Assembly (NCBI RefSeq): GCF_000311785.1 | Contig: NZ_HE978538.1 | Coordinates: 233,981 to 297,980, forward strand | Direction of reading: 5' to 3' | DNA: 64,000 nucleotides | DNA from: Brevibacillus massiliensis | Lineage (GTDB): Bacteria > Bacillota > Bacilli > Brevibacillales > Brevibacillaceae | In this document: positions 54,701 through 64,000 of the stretch, piece by piece | Layout of the letters: every line of letters begins with the position of its first letter | How positions within the stretch are numbered: the first letter of the stretch is position 1 | Position numbers and translations under genes: made by a program | Notes under the pieces: generated by a model | The model's input: only the letters and a program-made list of their open reading frames with translations | What the model was told of the DNA's origin: nothing | Databases searched by the model: none

Positions 54701-54914
54701 GGCCGTCATCCTGGATCGTCTGATGAAAAAACAGAAAAAGCCGGAAACGACGCTGGCCGACCAAAAATCGTGGCCGAGTTGGGCCGCTTCATCCATCAAC
54801 AATGTCGTTGGACTCGGTTTAATGGATCCGATCGGCAACAACTTTGCGCCAAATCAGCCGACTACCCGAGCGGAATACGTCGTGGCATTGTACCGGATGT
54901 TAGGCATGAAATAA
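51753..54914 (+). CDS. Secreted phosphodiester-glycosidase (NAGPA) protein with SLH anchor
   Basis: 1,053 residues. Signal peptide about 1-32. The NAGPA/phosphodiester glycosidase domain (about 75-390) has IAAINADFFNMQKRGAPFG, VNAVGGGVLLVDQG, HTAVGVSQDGKMLYIV and AVNFDGGGSTT. Ig-like/beta-sandwich regions (about 395-575) follow, then a carbohydrate-binding-like jelly roll (about 578-745; WLNFDNLTGLYHVGYPEG, LYFDEASVLLP) and a further beta domain. Three SLH repeats occupy about 880-1053 (FMDIMNHPAQEEITKMAAKG, GYDDKTFRANQPVTRAEAAVIL, FAPNQPTTRAEYVVALYRM). It is probably attached to secondary wall polymer. In related proteins the catalytic domain acts on exopolysaccharide or phosphodiester-linked sugars; the substrate here is unknown. 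AGAGGAGAGG SD. Confidence 0.88.
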   Translation: MRKRQRRLLSLLVASSLLWGTYVPFASRAAEAAVPSSMSVIWQTPIGEGVTLYKYSKAYGNQQSIIYVTQVDLNNDYVEVKPVYGTNGLLTEKQTVTKMANESGAIAAINADFFNMQKRGAPFGVVVKDSDVVSSMGHISYWYSLGITDDKLAYIEHLGFTGKVTAENGTSFSLRGVNKEEYNPSEGKSHLGQLNLYTPKFGKTSLGPISGYKNVVEVVFVNGVATEVRTDQPAAAIPANGFVLWGQGAAADFLKQNVPVGSSVSIDYQTTPNNKNWVNAVGGGVLLVDQGKPLTSFRAEAAITGKNAHTAVGVSQDGKMLYIVANDDTANSRGLTLQELSQVMVDLGAYRAVNFDGGGSTTIAARMLGDTQAKLINQPKGGAERRVPTGLAVYNTAPQGTLSNFQIDGPTDVLMGQTADFTTKAYDNHYLPYKIDPSEITWSVRQSEAGTFEGHRLTALKPGTITIEATAAGITKTRDVRVLGGQDIAQVIVSPAMINIAPGQTVTLDVKVKTKQGVTVQATPLSVKVTANSSLLNVNDKLQLRANDGVGQGSVTVSYDGVSTTVPVNIGEQEQPWLNFDNLTGLYHVGYPEGLNNAGSFSLVSDPVYRSKKAAKLTYNFAGASEDDVRIAYGRMGSNAVLMPGQPIGMGLWVYGDNSNHWLRAEIIDAKGKQHLVDLAEKIDWTGWKQVKGYFPANVSYPVQLRSIYVVDKPEESESRPLQGTLYFDEASVLLPFQAGKQLPGADVDPAKPGKLSLGDELDLSYSFARSADYLSKARIDVKSTAGTKLPGYVAAANGFTISPIDLKPGKTDQFSTSPATITLKPKKWTKRKGVGLLYVNEANQTFDPLVGQMDPNGNWVYQVNSYGTYIPYYLEIPSSVPFMDIMNHPAQEEITKMAAKGYIKGLAPDVFGPEVSLTRAEFVTLLSRVYNWKLPAKPKLSFKDAVPDWAQGAVQVAVANGIVKGYDDKTFRANQPVTRAEAAVILDRLMKKQKKPETTLADQKSWPSWAASSINNVVGLGLMDPIGNNFAPNQPTTRAEYVVALYRMLGMK

Positions 54915-54926
54915 ATAAACGCTGGG

Positions 54927-54962
54927 AAGACCGCTCCCCGGGCAAGGGGGGCGGTCTTTTGT
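54927..54962 (+). terminator. Terminator after the NAGPA-SLH gene
   Basis: AAGACCGCTCCCC (54927-54939) pairs with GGGGGGCGGTCTT (54946-54958), then TTGTCTC. Confidence 0.85.
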
Positions 54963-55045
54963 CTCTTGTTCGGAAGGATAAAAGGGTGTAAGGAAGAATT
55001 GATGGTAAAGAAGATTCCATTATATTTTTGCGAGGAGTGGTAACA

Positions 55046-56236
55046 ATGGGTAAAAAGGAAGTTGTTATCGCAAGTGCCGTCCGAACCGCCATCGGCAGTT
55101 TCCAGGGGTCGCTGTCGACAGTTAGTGCAACCAGGCTGGGAGCAGTCGTCCTGGAAGGAGCCTTGGCCAAGGCCGGCGTCGCCAAAGACCAGGTGGACGA
55201 GGTGATTATGGGCAATGTCCTGCAAGCGGGATTGGGGCAAAATCCGGCCCGCCAGGCGGCTATTTTTGCCGAACTGCCGCAAACCGTACCGTCCATGACC
55301 ATCAATAAGGTATGCGGTTCGGGCCTGAAGGCGGTTCATTTGGCAGCGCAATCGATCATTGCCGAGGAAGCGGACATCGTTCTTGCCGGCGGGATGGAAA
55401 ACATGAGCCAGGCGCCGTATTTGCTTGAGGGAGCACGCAGCGGCTACAGGATGGGCGATCAGAAGGCGGTCGATTCGATGATCCGCGACGGGCTCTGGTG
55501 TGCCTTCAATGACTACCACATGGGCATCACCGCCGAGAACCTGTGCGAACAGTACAGCTTGAGCCGCAAGGAGCTTGACGAATTTGCCGCCTGGAGTCAG
55601 GAAAAGGCGATGCGGGCGATCGCCGAGGGAAGGTTTAAAGACGAGATCGTCCCAGTGACGATTCCGCAGCGGAAAGGCGACCCGATCCGCTTTGAGCAGG
55701 ACGAATTCCCGCGCGCCGGGGTGACTGTCGAATCTTTGGCAAAGCTGCGCCCGTCTTTTAAAAAGGATGGCTTGGTGACAGCGGGCAACGCGTCCGGCAT
55801 CAACGACGGGGCTGCCGCGCTCTTGATCATGTCCCGGGAGAAGGCGGAGGAACTGGGGATCAAGCCGCTGGCCCGCATCCTGGCCAATGCGAGCGCAGGT
55901 GTCGATCCGAGCATCATGGGGATCGGGCCCGTGCCGGCGACGAGACGAGCTCTGGAAAAAGCGGGACTCGCATTGGAGGAGATCGATCTGGTTGAGGCGA
56001 ATGAAGCGTTCGCTGCCCAGTCCCTCGCTGTAGGCAAGGATCTGGGGTTTGATCGCGACAAGTTGAATGTGAACGGAGGAGCGATCGCCCTGGGTCATCC
56101 GATCGGCGCGAGCGGAGCCCGAATCCTCGTGTCTCTGGTCCATGAGCTGCACAAGCGGGACCAGGCAAAATACGGTCTGGCCACGCTCTGCATCGGCGGC
56201 GGACAAGGTGTCGCAACTGTAATTGAAAAACTCTGA
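55046..56236 (+). CDS. Acetyl-CoA acetyltransferase (second thiolase)
   Basis: 396 residues. Complete thiolase signature: nucleophile in [39 protein letters not shown], and the canonical [15 protein letters not shown] (unlike the variant in the thiolase at 18097). Likely interconverts acetyl-CoA and acetoacetyl-CoA. GAGGAGTGG SD before ATG 55046. It stands alone between a terminator and the atp promoter. No CGCTCA operator precedes it, so it is probably outside the TetR regulon of the other cluster. Confidence 0.93.
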   Translation: MGKKEVVIASAVRTAIGSFQGSLSTVSATRLGAVVLEGALAKAGVAKDQVDEVIMGNVLQAGLGQNPARQAAIFAELPQTVPSMTINKVCGSGLKAVHLAAQSIIAEEADIVLAGGMENMSQAPYLLEGARSGYRMGDQKAVDSMIRDGLWCAFNDYHMGITAENLCEQYSLSRKELDEFAAWSQEKAMRAIAEGRFKDEIVPVTIPQRKGDPIRFEQDEFPRAGVTVESLAKLRPSFKKDGLVTAGNASGINDGAAALLIMSREKAEELGIKPLARILANASAGVDPSIMGIGPVPATRRALEKAGLALEEIDLVEANEAFAAQSLAVGKDLGFDRDKLNVNGGAIALGHPIGASGARILVSLVHELHKRDQAKYGLATLCIGGGQGVATVIEKL

Positions 56237-56275
56237 AAACAAATGTGAACGCTTTGTGTCTACTGGATTTCCACG

Positions 56276-56305
56276 TTGACAAATCTAATAAATGTTCGTT
56301 AATAT
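56276..56305 (+). promoter_or_regulatory. Sigma-A promoter of the atp operon
   Basis: Perfect TTGACA (56276-56281), 18-nt spacer, TAATAT (56300-56305), leaving a leader of about 57 nt before atpZ. Confidence 0.75.
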
Positions 56306-56369
56306 GGATGAGGGCAAAGGGGCTATGCTTACATGCCCTCTCCTTTTGTAGAGAAGGGAGAACGAGAGT

Positions 56370-56579
56370 TTGGCAAAAATTGACAAACCGTGGCAAGCGA
56401 TCGGTCTCGTCAGCGTTATTGGCGTGGATATGGCCGTCTGTGTTATAGCCGGTGTTTGGATTGGAAAATATATGGATGGCCTGTTTGGGACCAAGCCTTG
56501 GCTCCTGCTGGCTGGTTTGCTGGTTGGACTGGGCGTCGGCTTGTACAGCGTCTACCGGCTCATTCGCGCTTATTTTTAG
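56370..56579 (+). CDS. atpZ: AtpZ, small membrane protein of ATP synthase operon
   Basis: 69 residues, two membrane helices (about 10-31 and 43-65) joined by a short loop, ending YRLIRAYF. Size, hairpin topology and place before atpI identify the AtpZ (F0F1-ATPase gene 1) family, linked in alkaliphilic Bacillus to Mg/Ca movement together with AtpI. TTG start with AAGGGAG about 9 nt upstream. First gene of the operon. Confidence 0.82.
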   Translation: MAKIDKPWQAIGLVSVIGVDMAVCVIAGVWIGKYMDGLFGTKPWLLLAGLLVGLGVGLYSVYRLIRAYF

Positions 56580-56590
56580 GGAGATGGACC

Positions 56591-56959
56591 ATGCAAACGT
56601 TTACTTTGGCGATGCGCAGGACTTTTCGCTATGCTTTTACCTGCATGTCAGCCGTTGCGATACTCTGGGTGCTGTTGCCTGAGTACAAGTTGTTCCTGCA
56701 AAGCCTGTTTTTGGGCATGGGCGGAAGTCTTCTGAATGGTGCCGTTCTCTTCAGCAAAACCTGGCGCATTGGCCAGGCGGCGATAGACCCGGCTGTTCGG
56801 CCGAAGGGAACCGGGATGCTGCAGCGGCTTTTGGTCGTCGGATTTCTCGTCTTTCTTACAGTTCGCTTTCCCCATTTGTTCGTTTTATCAGGTGTACTTA
56901 TAGGATTATTCCTCATTCAACTGCTCAGCCTTCTTTTCGTATACCGCTCCTTAAAATAG
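56591..56959 (+). CDS. atpI: ATP synthase protein I
   Basis: 122 residues, four membrane helices in the AtpI/UncI pattern; the helix hairpin LFLQSLFLGMGGSLLNGAVLF is typical. Assists c-ring assembly in some species. ATG 56591 has GGGAGATGG 4-6 nt upstream and follows the atpZ stop by 11 nt. A longer reading from 56390 would overlap atpZ and is not real. Divergent in sequence, as usual for this subunit. Confidence 0.82.
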   Translation: MQTFTLAMRRTFRYAFTCMSAVAILWVLLPEYKLFLQSLFLGMGGSLLNGAVLFSKTWRIGQAAIDPAVRPKGTGMLQRLLVVGFLVFLTVRFPHLFVLSGVLIGLFLIQLLSLLFVYRSLK

Positions 56960-57018
56960 ATTGTCATACTGTCTGCTTTTTTCTTGCAAGCTATCTGCCG
57001 GTGAAAGGGGTGAAAAAA

Positions 57019-57813
57019 TTGGAGCATTATACTTTGCGCTTCAGATGGTTGGGTATGGTGTTTGACATTCCGACCATGATCATGACTGTAATAACTGCGG
57101 TGATTGTCTTTTTGTTTCTATTTTTCATGACACGCCGAATGCATGCAGGGGTTCCTTCCGGGCGGCAAAATGTGATTGAGTGGGTGTTTGACTTTGTCAG
57201 AGGCATCGCCGGTAATTTTATGGATGCAAAGACGGCCACGAAGTTCGTCACACTCGGATTGACCTTGTTCATCTACATCTTCATCTCCAATCAGTTGGGT
57301 GTTGCATTCAATATAACCACCCATCACACGGGTCAGGTCAGCGAAAGAGTGCTGGATATGCTGTCGGTATCCGGTACCCCGGAGGCTGAAGAAGCGAAAC
57401 GTGCCGTGATTGAGGAAAAGTTGGCTGCCGGTGAAGGTGTGGAGATCGCTTGGTGGAAGTCGCCGACTGCGACGCCGAGCGTTACCTTTGCTTTGGCTTT
57501 GTGTGTGCTGCTGTATTCCCACTACATCGGCATCAGAAAAAGCTTCAGCGGCTGGTTCAAGCACGTGTTCCTCAACCCGATCCATATTTTGGAGGAATTC
57601 ATTATCAAGCCGCTGACCTTGCCGCTGCGTCTTTTCGGTAACATTTTTGCGGGCGAGGTTTTGATTGGCTTCCTGCTCGCCGGCGGTGTATTCGCATCGA
57701 TACCGTTGTTCCTGTGGGAAGGGTATTCCGTGTTCGTCGGTTCGATCCAGGCGTTCATCTTCCTGGCGCTGTCGATGGTGTACATCTCGCAGCAAGCTAA
57801 CGACGGTCACTAA
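57019..57813 (+). CDS. atpB: ATP synthase F0 subunit a
   Basis: 264 residues, about six membrane helices. Forms the proton half-channels against the c ring. The essential Arg lies in PLTLPLRLFGNIFAGEVL, and IYIFISNQLG marks an earlier helix. A polar insert (about 105-150) includes VLDMLSVSGTPEAEEAKRAV. TTG 57019 is chosen (AAAGGGGTG SD 6 nt upstream); GTG 57001 and 57010 lie in or before the SD. Confidence 0.94.
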   Translation: MEHYTLRFRWLGMVFDIPTMIMTVITAVIVFLFLFFMTRRMHAGVPSGRQNVIEWVFDFVRGIAGNFMDAKTATKFVTLGLTLFIYIFISNQLGVAFNITTHHTGQVSERVLDMLSVSGTPEAEEAKRAVIEEKLAAGEGVEIAWWKSPTATPSVTFALALCVLLYSHYIGIRKSFSGWFKHVFLNPIHILEEFIIKPLTLPLRLFGNIFAGEVLIGFLLAGGVFASIPLFLWEGYSVFVGSIQAFIFLALSMVYISQQANDGH

Positions 57814-57846
57814 TCTTTTATAAACTTCTCTTTTCAAAGATACTAA

Positions 57847-58089
<243 letters not shown>

Positions 58090-58112
58090 GCCAACGGTTA
58101 AAAAGCAATAAA

Positions 58113-58142
58113 AGGCGGGGGCATGACCTTCGCCTCTCTTTT
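58113..58142 (+). other. Hairpin between atpE and atpF
   Basis: AGGCG (58113-58117) pairs with CGCCT (58131-58135), with A/T flanks (AAAA and CTTTT). It is a weak terminator-like or processing hairpin that may set the ratio of c to downstream subunits. Confidence 0.4.
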
Positions 58143-58186
58143 GTACAGTGTAAGATTCTCCTGCAGGTCAGGAAGGAGTGAACGAG

Positions 58187-58690
58187 ATGCTCGATTTTGG
58201 ACAGGTAACCCTTGAATTGGGTTCACTGCTGTTCCAGGTGATAGTCTTCATCATCCTTTTGATCGCTGTCAGCAAGTTTGCCACTGGACCAATCTCGGCA
58301 ATGCTGGAAAAGCGCCGTCAACATGTTGAAAATGAAATCTCCGCCGCGGAGCGCAGCCGCCAGGAGGCGGAAACGCTCCTTAGCGAACAGCGCCGCTTGT
58401 TGGATGAAGCGCGCAATGAAGCAAAAGCGATCCTGGATCGCGTAACCAAGCAAGCGGGCGATGAGGCAGCCCGTATCGTGGAAGAAGCGAGGGCGACTGC
58501 AGAACGTTTGAAAGCGGAGGCACAGGCCGATCTGGCCCGCGAAGTGGAAAAGGCCAAAGCCGAACTGCGCGAGCAAGTGACAGGGCTGTCTGTACTCTTG
58601 GCTTCGAAGATTATCGAAAAAGAACTGGATGAGGCTACGCAGAAGTCCAGTATTGACCAATTCCTCAAGCAAGTGGGAGATCGCCTATGA
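58187..58690 (+). CDS. atpF: ATP synthase F0 subunit b
   Basis: 167 residues. One N-terminal membrane helix (about 9-29, SLLFQVIVFIILLIAVSKF), then a long charged coiled coil that forms the peripheral stalk. ATG 58187 has AGGAAGGAG 8 nt upstream; the GTG at 58178 is inside the SD. The stop overlaps the atpH start (ATGA), so the two are translationally coupled. Confidence 0.95.
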   Translation: MLDFGQVTLELGSLLFQVIVFIILLIAVSKFATGPISAMLEKRRQHVENEISAAERSRQEAETLLSEQRRLLDEARNEAKAILDRVTKQAGDEAARIVEEARATAERLKAEAQADLAREVEKAKAELREQVTGLSVLLASKIIEKELDEATQKSSIDQFLKQVGDRL

Positions 58691-59205
58691 GCGCTGTAGC
58701 CAAGCGTTATGCTCGCGCCCTGTTTGAAGTGGCGAAGGAGCGGGGGCTGATCGACCAGGTTGAAACGGAACTGAAAAGCATTGTGGATGCCGTTCGTCAA
58801 AACGAAGATCTCACCAAGATTTTGATGCACCCACATATTTCCGTTGGAGCAAAAAAAGAGTTGATAAGTCAACTGTTTGAAGCGCATGTGGCGGAAGTAA
58901 CATCCAACTTCCTGGCTGTGTTGATCGACAACGGCCGTGAGTCGGATTTGGAAAACATCGCAAATGCCTATGTCAAGTTGGCCAATGAAGAGCGCGGCAT
59001 CGCCGACGCCCTGTTGACCAGCGCAAAGCCGCTCAGCAGCGAAGAACAGGCGGAAATTGCGGAGCGGTTTGGGAAACTGCTGAACAAGCGACTCCGCTTT
59101 GAGACTGTTGTCGACCCGGCCATTTTAGGCGGGATTGTCATCAAGATCGGCGACCGCCTCTACGATGGCAGTATCAGAAGCAAGCTGGAACACTTCGCAC
59201 ATTAA
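58687..59205 (+). CDS. atpH: ATP synthase F1 subunit delta
   Basis: 172 residues, soluble. Links the peripheral stalk to the F1 head. KRYARALFEVAKERG is at the N-terminus, VTSNFLAVLIDNGRE in the middle, and DPAILGGIVIKIGDRLYDGSIRSKLEHF at the C-terminus, all family hallmarks. Starts within the atpF stop codon. Confidence 0.95.
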   Translation: MSAVAKRYARALFEVAKERGLIDQVETELKSIVDAVRQNEDLTKILMHPHISVGAKKELISQLFEAHVAEVTSNFLAVLIDNGRESDLENIANAYVKLANEERGIADALLTSAKPLSSEEQAEIAERFGKLLNKRLRFETVVDPAILGGIVIKIGDRLYDGSIRSKLEHFAH

Positions 59206-59242
59206 TTTATAACGATGCTTGGATGAATGGGGTGAATCATAA

Positions 59243-60754
<1,512 letters not shown>

Positions 60755-60832
60755 TCGTTAACCCGTAACCGGATAGACATCAGATGCATGCCTGGAGCAA
60801 ACCGGCATGCATCCTCAAGGTGGTGAAAACGA

Positions 60833-61696
60833 GTGGCTAAAGGAATACGTGAGATTCGACGCAGAATCAAAAGCACCAAAAATACGCGACAAATCACAAA
60901 AGCGATGAAAATGGTGGCGGCTGCCAAGCTTCGCCGCAACCAGGAGAAGGCTGAGGCAGCACGTCCATATGCCGACAAGATCCAGGAAGTGATCGCAAGC
61001 ATTGCGAGCGGGACATCCGGTTCCAAGCATCCGATGCTCCAATCCCGCCCGGTGAAAAAGACTGGTTACATCGTCATCACTTCCGACCGCGGACTTGCCG
61101 GCGGATACAACGCCAACCTGCTTCGAAAAGTGATTACCACTATCGGCGAGAAGCACAAGTCGAAGGATGAATACGGCATTTTCGTCATCGGTCGTAAAGG
61201 CCGCGACTTTTTCAATAAGCGGAACTACCCGATTGTCAAAGAGGTTACCGGTCTGCCAACCAGCCCGGAATTTGCCGATATCAAGCAGATTGCCAGTGCT
61301 GCAGTCCAGATGTTTGCGAATGAACAGATTGACGAGCTGTATCTGTGCTACAACAAGTTCCAAAGTGCAATTTCGCAAATACCAACCGTAAAACAGCTGC
61401 TGCCGCTGGAAGCTCTCGAGAGCAATACAGCGCGGACAATGAATTACGAGTATGAGCCGTCCGCGGAAGAAGTACTGGCCGATCTGCTGCCGAAATATGC
61501 GGAGACACTGGTTTACAGCGCGCTTCTGGAAGCAAAGGCTTCCGAAGAAGGTTCTCGTATGACAGCAATGGGCAACGCGACAGACAACGCGACGGATATG
61601 ATCAACCGTTACACATTGAGCTACAACCGTGCCCGTCAGGCGGCCATTACACAAGAAATTTCCGAGATCGTTGCAGGTGCAAACGCACAGGCGTAA
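60833..61696 (+). CDS. atpG: ATP synthase F1 subunit gamma
   Basis: 287 residues. Central rotor shaft. Conserved ends: [31 protein letters not shown], and [19 protein letters not shown] at the C-terminus; [11 protein letters not shown] in the middle. GTG start with AAGGTGGTG upstream. The 78-nt gap after atpA holds an imperfect hairpin around GCATGC repeats (GATGCATGCCTGGAGCAAACCGGCATGCATC region, 60783-60813). Confidence 0.96.
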   Translation: MAKGIREIRRRIKSTKNTRQITKAMKMVAAAKLRRNQEKAEAARPYADKIQEVIASIASGTSGSKHPMLQSRPVKKTGYIVITSDRGLAGGYNANLLRKVITTIGEKHKSKDEYGIFVIGRKGRDFFNKRNYPIVKEVTGLPTSPEFADIKQIASAAVQMFANEQIDELYLCYNKFQSAISQIPTVKQLLPLEALESNTARTMNYEYEPSAEEVLADLLPKYAETLVYSALLEAKASEEGSRMTAMGNATDNATDMINRYTLSYNRARQAAITQEISEIVAGANAQA

Positions 61697-61729
61697 TGGC
61701 AGCGAATAGCTCCCAATTTAGCTTTATAG

Positions 61730-63160
<1,431 letters not shown>

Positions 63161-63187
63161 GACAACCCTGGAAAGGGGAGACGTGAA

Positions 63188-63592
63188 GTGAGCAAGATGA
63201 CAGTTGAAGTCGTAACTCCCGAACGGGTTGTCTTTAGCGGCGAAGCAACAATGGTAATTGCGCGTGGTGTGGCAGGGGAACTGGGTATCCTGCCAAATCA
63301 CATACCGCTTGTAACTCCGCTTAAGGTTGCGCCTGTTCGGGTGAAAACCACAGGCGACAAAGAGACGTTAATTGCCGTAAGCGGCGGCTTTTTAGAGGTT
63401 CGCGGCGACAAAGTGACGATCTTGGCAGAAGCTGCCGAGCTGCCCGAAGACATTGATGTCGCCAGGGCGCAAGCGGCGAAGACTCGTGCCGAACAACGCT
63501 TGAAAGAAAAGCAAGCAGATTTGAATCAACGCCGTGCGGAATTGGCCTTGCAGCGAGCGATGACACGCCTTTTTGTTGCAAATAATAAGTAG
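63188..63592 (+). CDS. atpC: ATP synthase F1 subunit epsilon
   Basis: 134 residues. N-terminal beta sandwich (about 1-85; [40 protein letters not shown]) and C-terminal helical hairpin (about 90-134) that can inhibit hydrolysis. GTG start, AAAGGGGAG SD. Last gene of the operon; terminator follows. Confidence 0.96.
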   Translation: MSKMTVEVVTPERVVFSGEATMVIARGVAGELGILPNHIPLVTPLKVAPVRVKTTGDKETLIAVSGGFLEVRGDKVTILAEAAELPEDIDVARAQAAKTRAEQRLKEKQADLNQRRAELALQRAMTRLFVANNK

Positions 63593-63600
63593 GTTGAGTA

Positions 63601-63631
63601 AACCCCCGCGTTTGCGACGACGGGGGTTTTT
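63601..63631 (+). terminator. Terminator of the atp operon
   Basis: AACCCCCG (63601-63608) pairs with CGGGGGTT (63621-63628), then TTT. Confidence 0.85.
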
Positions 63632-63640
63632 CACGTATGA

Positions 63641-63671
63641 TTGGCAAATGGCCGTACGTTATGTGTATAAT
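63641..63671 (+). promoter_or_regulatory. Possible promoter after the atp operon
   Basis: TTGGCA (63641-63646), 19 nt, perfect TATAAT (63666-63671). Spacing is one or two nt long. Confidence 0.45.
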
Positions 63672-63714
63672 ATAGCTAATGTGTTTTTTGGCGGAGACAA
63701 GGAGAGTGAAACAG

Positions 63715-64000
63715 ATGCAAACGATTCGAGATATCCGTAAGAACGACGATATCACACCGATCCCTAACGGCTTTACGGAAAATGGCTGGGCGAATATCTT
63801 GTCGCATGAGCTGACGCTGTTGTTTCATGCGATGTGTTATGTGGTAACCAAGTACGATTCCAAAGAGGCGATGAAGCAAGGTTTAGCCCAGATCAACGGA
63901 TTGAGGGGGACCTTTTCCGATCTCGACAAGAACCTTTTTAAATCGGAAGAGTCGTATCAGGGATATATCCAAAAATTGGAGAACCATAAGAGATTTATTG
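63715..64000 (+). CDS. N-terminal part of an unknown protein (3' end outside window)
   Basis: ATG at 63715, open to the window edge; 95 residues visible (begins MQTIRDIRKNDDITPIPNG, then WANILSHELTLLFHAMCYVV). AAGGAGAG lies 10 nt upstream, and a TATAAT-containing promoter lies between it and the atp terminator. Mostly soluble and charged; one moderately hydrophobic helix at about 28-45. No family recognised from this fragment; in related genomes small genes such as ywmB and murAA follow atpC, but this does not look like either. Confidence 0.6.
   Translation, partial: MQTIRDIRKNDDITPIPNGFTENGWANILSHELTLLFHAMCYVVTKYDSKEAMKQGLAQINGLRGTFSDLDKNLFKSEESYQGYIQKLENHKRFI

Overview
The window is chromosomal DNA from an endospore-forming Firmicute of the order Bacillales. 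The best fit is Brevibacillus or a close relative. This is inferred from a GC content that looks mid-50s by eye, SD-rich starts with many TTG/GTG codons, sporulation genes (spo0F, spoIIR, a PBP2d-type pbpG, a YhcN-type lipoprotein), S-layer-homology (SLH) surface proteins, and gene order that follows the Bacillus subtilis ywh-ywi-ywj-ywk-ywl-glyA-upp-mnaA-atp segment with local insertions. I see no rRNA, tRNA, insertion sequence, prophage, CRISPR array or plasmid-type gene.

Layout. 1-4800: end of an unknown gene, a secreted LCAT-type lipase with two PPC domains, two small membrane proteins, ywhD and a small unknown gene. 4860-8918: pbpG (minus strand), then speE-speB (polyamine synthesis). 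9007-11106: ywiB-argS. 11238-15559: an accessory block with an unlisted-type 48-codon gene, a PAS/sigma-54 activator, lysine 2,3-aminomutase (kamA) behind a clear -24/-12 promoter, and an SLH-PrcB secreted protein. 15802-27491: an acyl-CoA oxidation cluster (fadF, thiolase, 3-hydroxyacyl-CoA dehydrogenase, two acyl-CoA dehydrogenases, meaB, a TetR regulator, fused isobutyryl-CoA mutase icmF). Three promoters in it share a TGA...CGCTCA palindrome that is probably the operator of the local TetR protein.

27614-36739: rpoE, pyrG (with a leader that looks like the CTP-sensing reiterative-transcription attenuator), spo0F, fba, tal, murAB, glpX, rho, and a leaderless LysM-M23 protein. 36811-42573: an uncharacterised radical SAM protein, rpmE, tdk, a YhcN-like lipoprotein, prfA-prmC and spoIIR. 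42618-49323: tandem DnaA boxes in front of the ywlC promoter, then ywlC, mntP, ywlE, rpiB, ywlG, glyA, upp and mnaA. 49370-56236: a LysE-type exporter divergent from a MocR/PdxR-type regulator, a 1,053-residue phosphodiester-glycosidase/SLH protein and a second thiolase. 56276-63592: the complete ATP synthase operon atpZ-I-B-E-F-H-A-G-D-C. 63715 to the end: start of an unknown gene.

The window is mostly well-known core metabolism and cell biology. I did not find a convincing new multi-gene system. The most interesting points are regulatory: the putative TetR regulon, the sigma-54 kamA promoter, the pyrG attenuator, and the DnaA boxes at ywlC. There are also a few genes of unknown role: the radical SAM protein, the 48-residue protein, the small protein at 4523, and the leaderless LysM-M23 protein. 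Start codons were re-chosen from Shine-Dalgarno (SD) spacing and known family N-termini where the longest open frame looked wrong.
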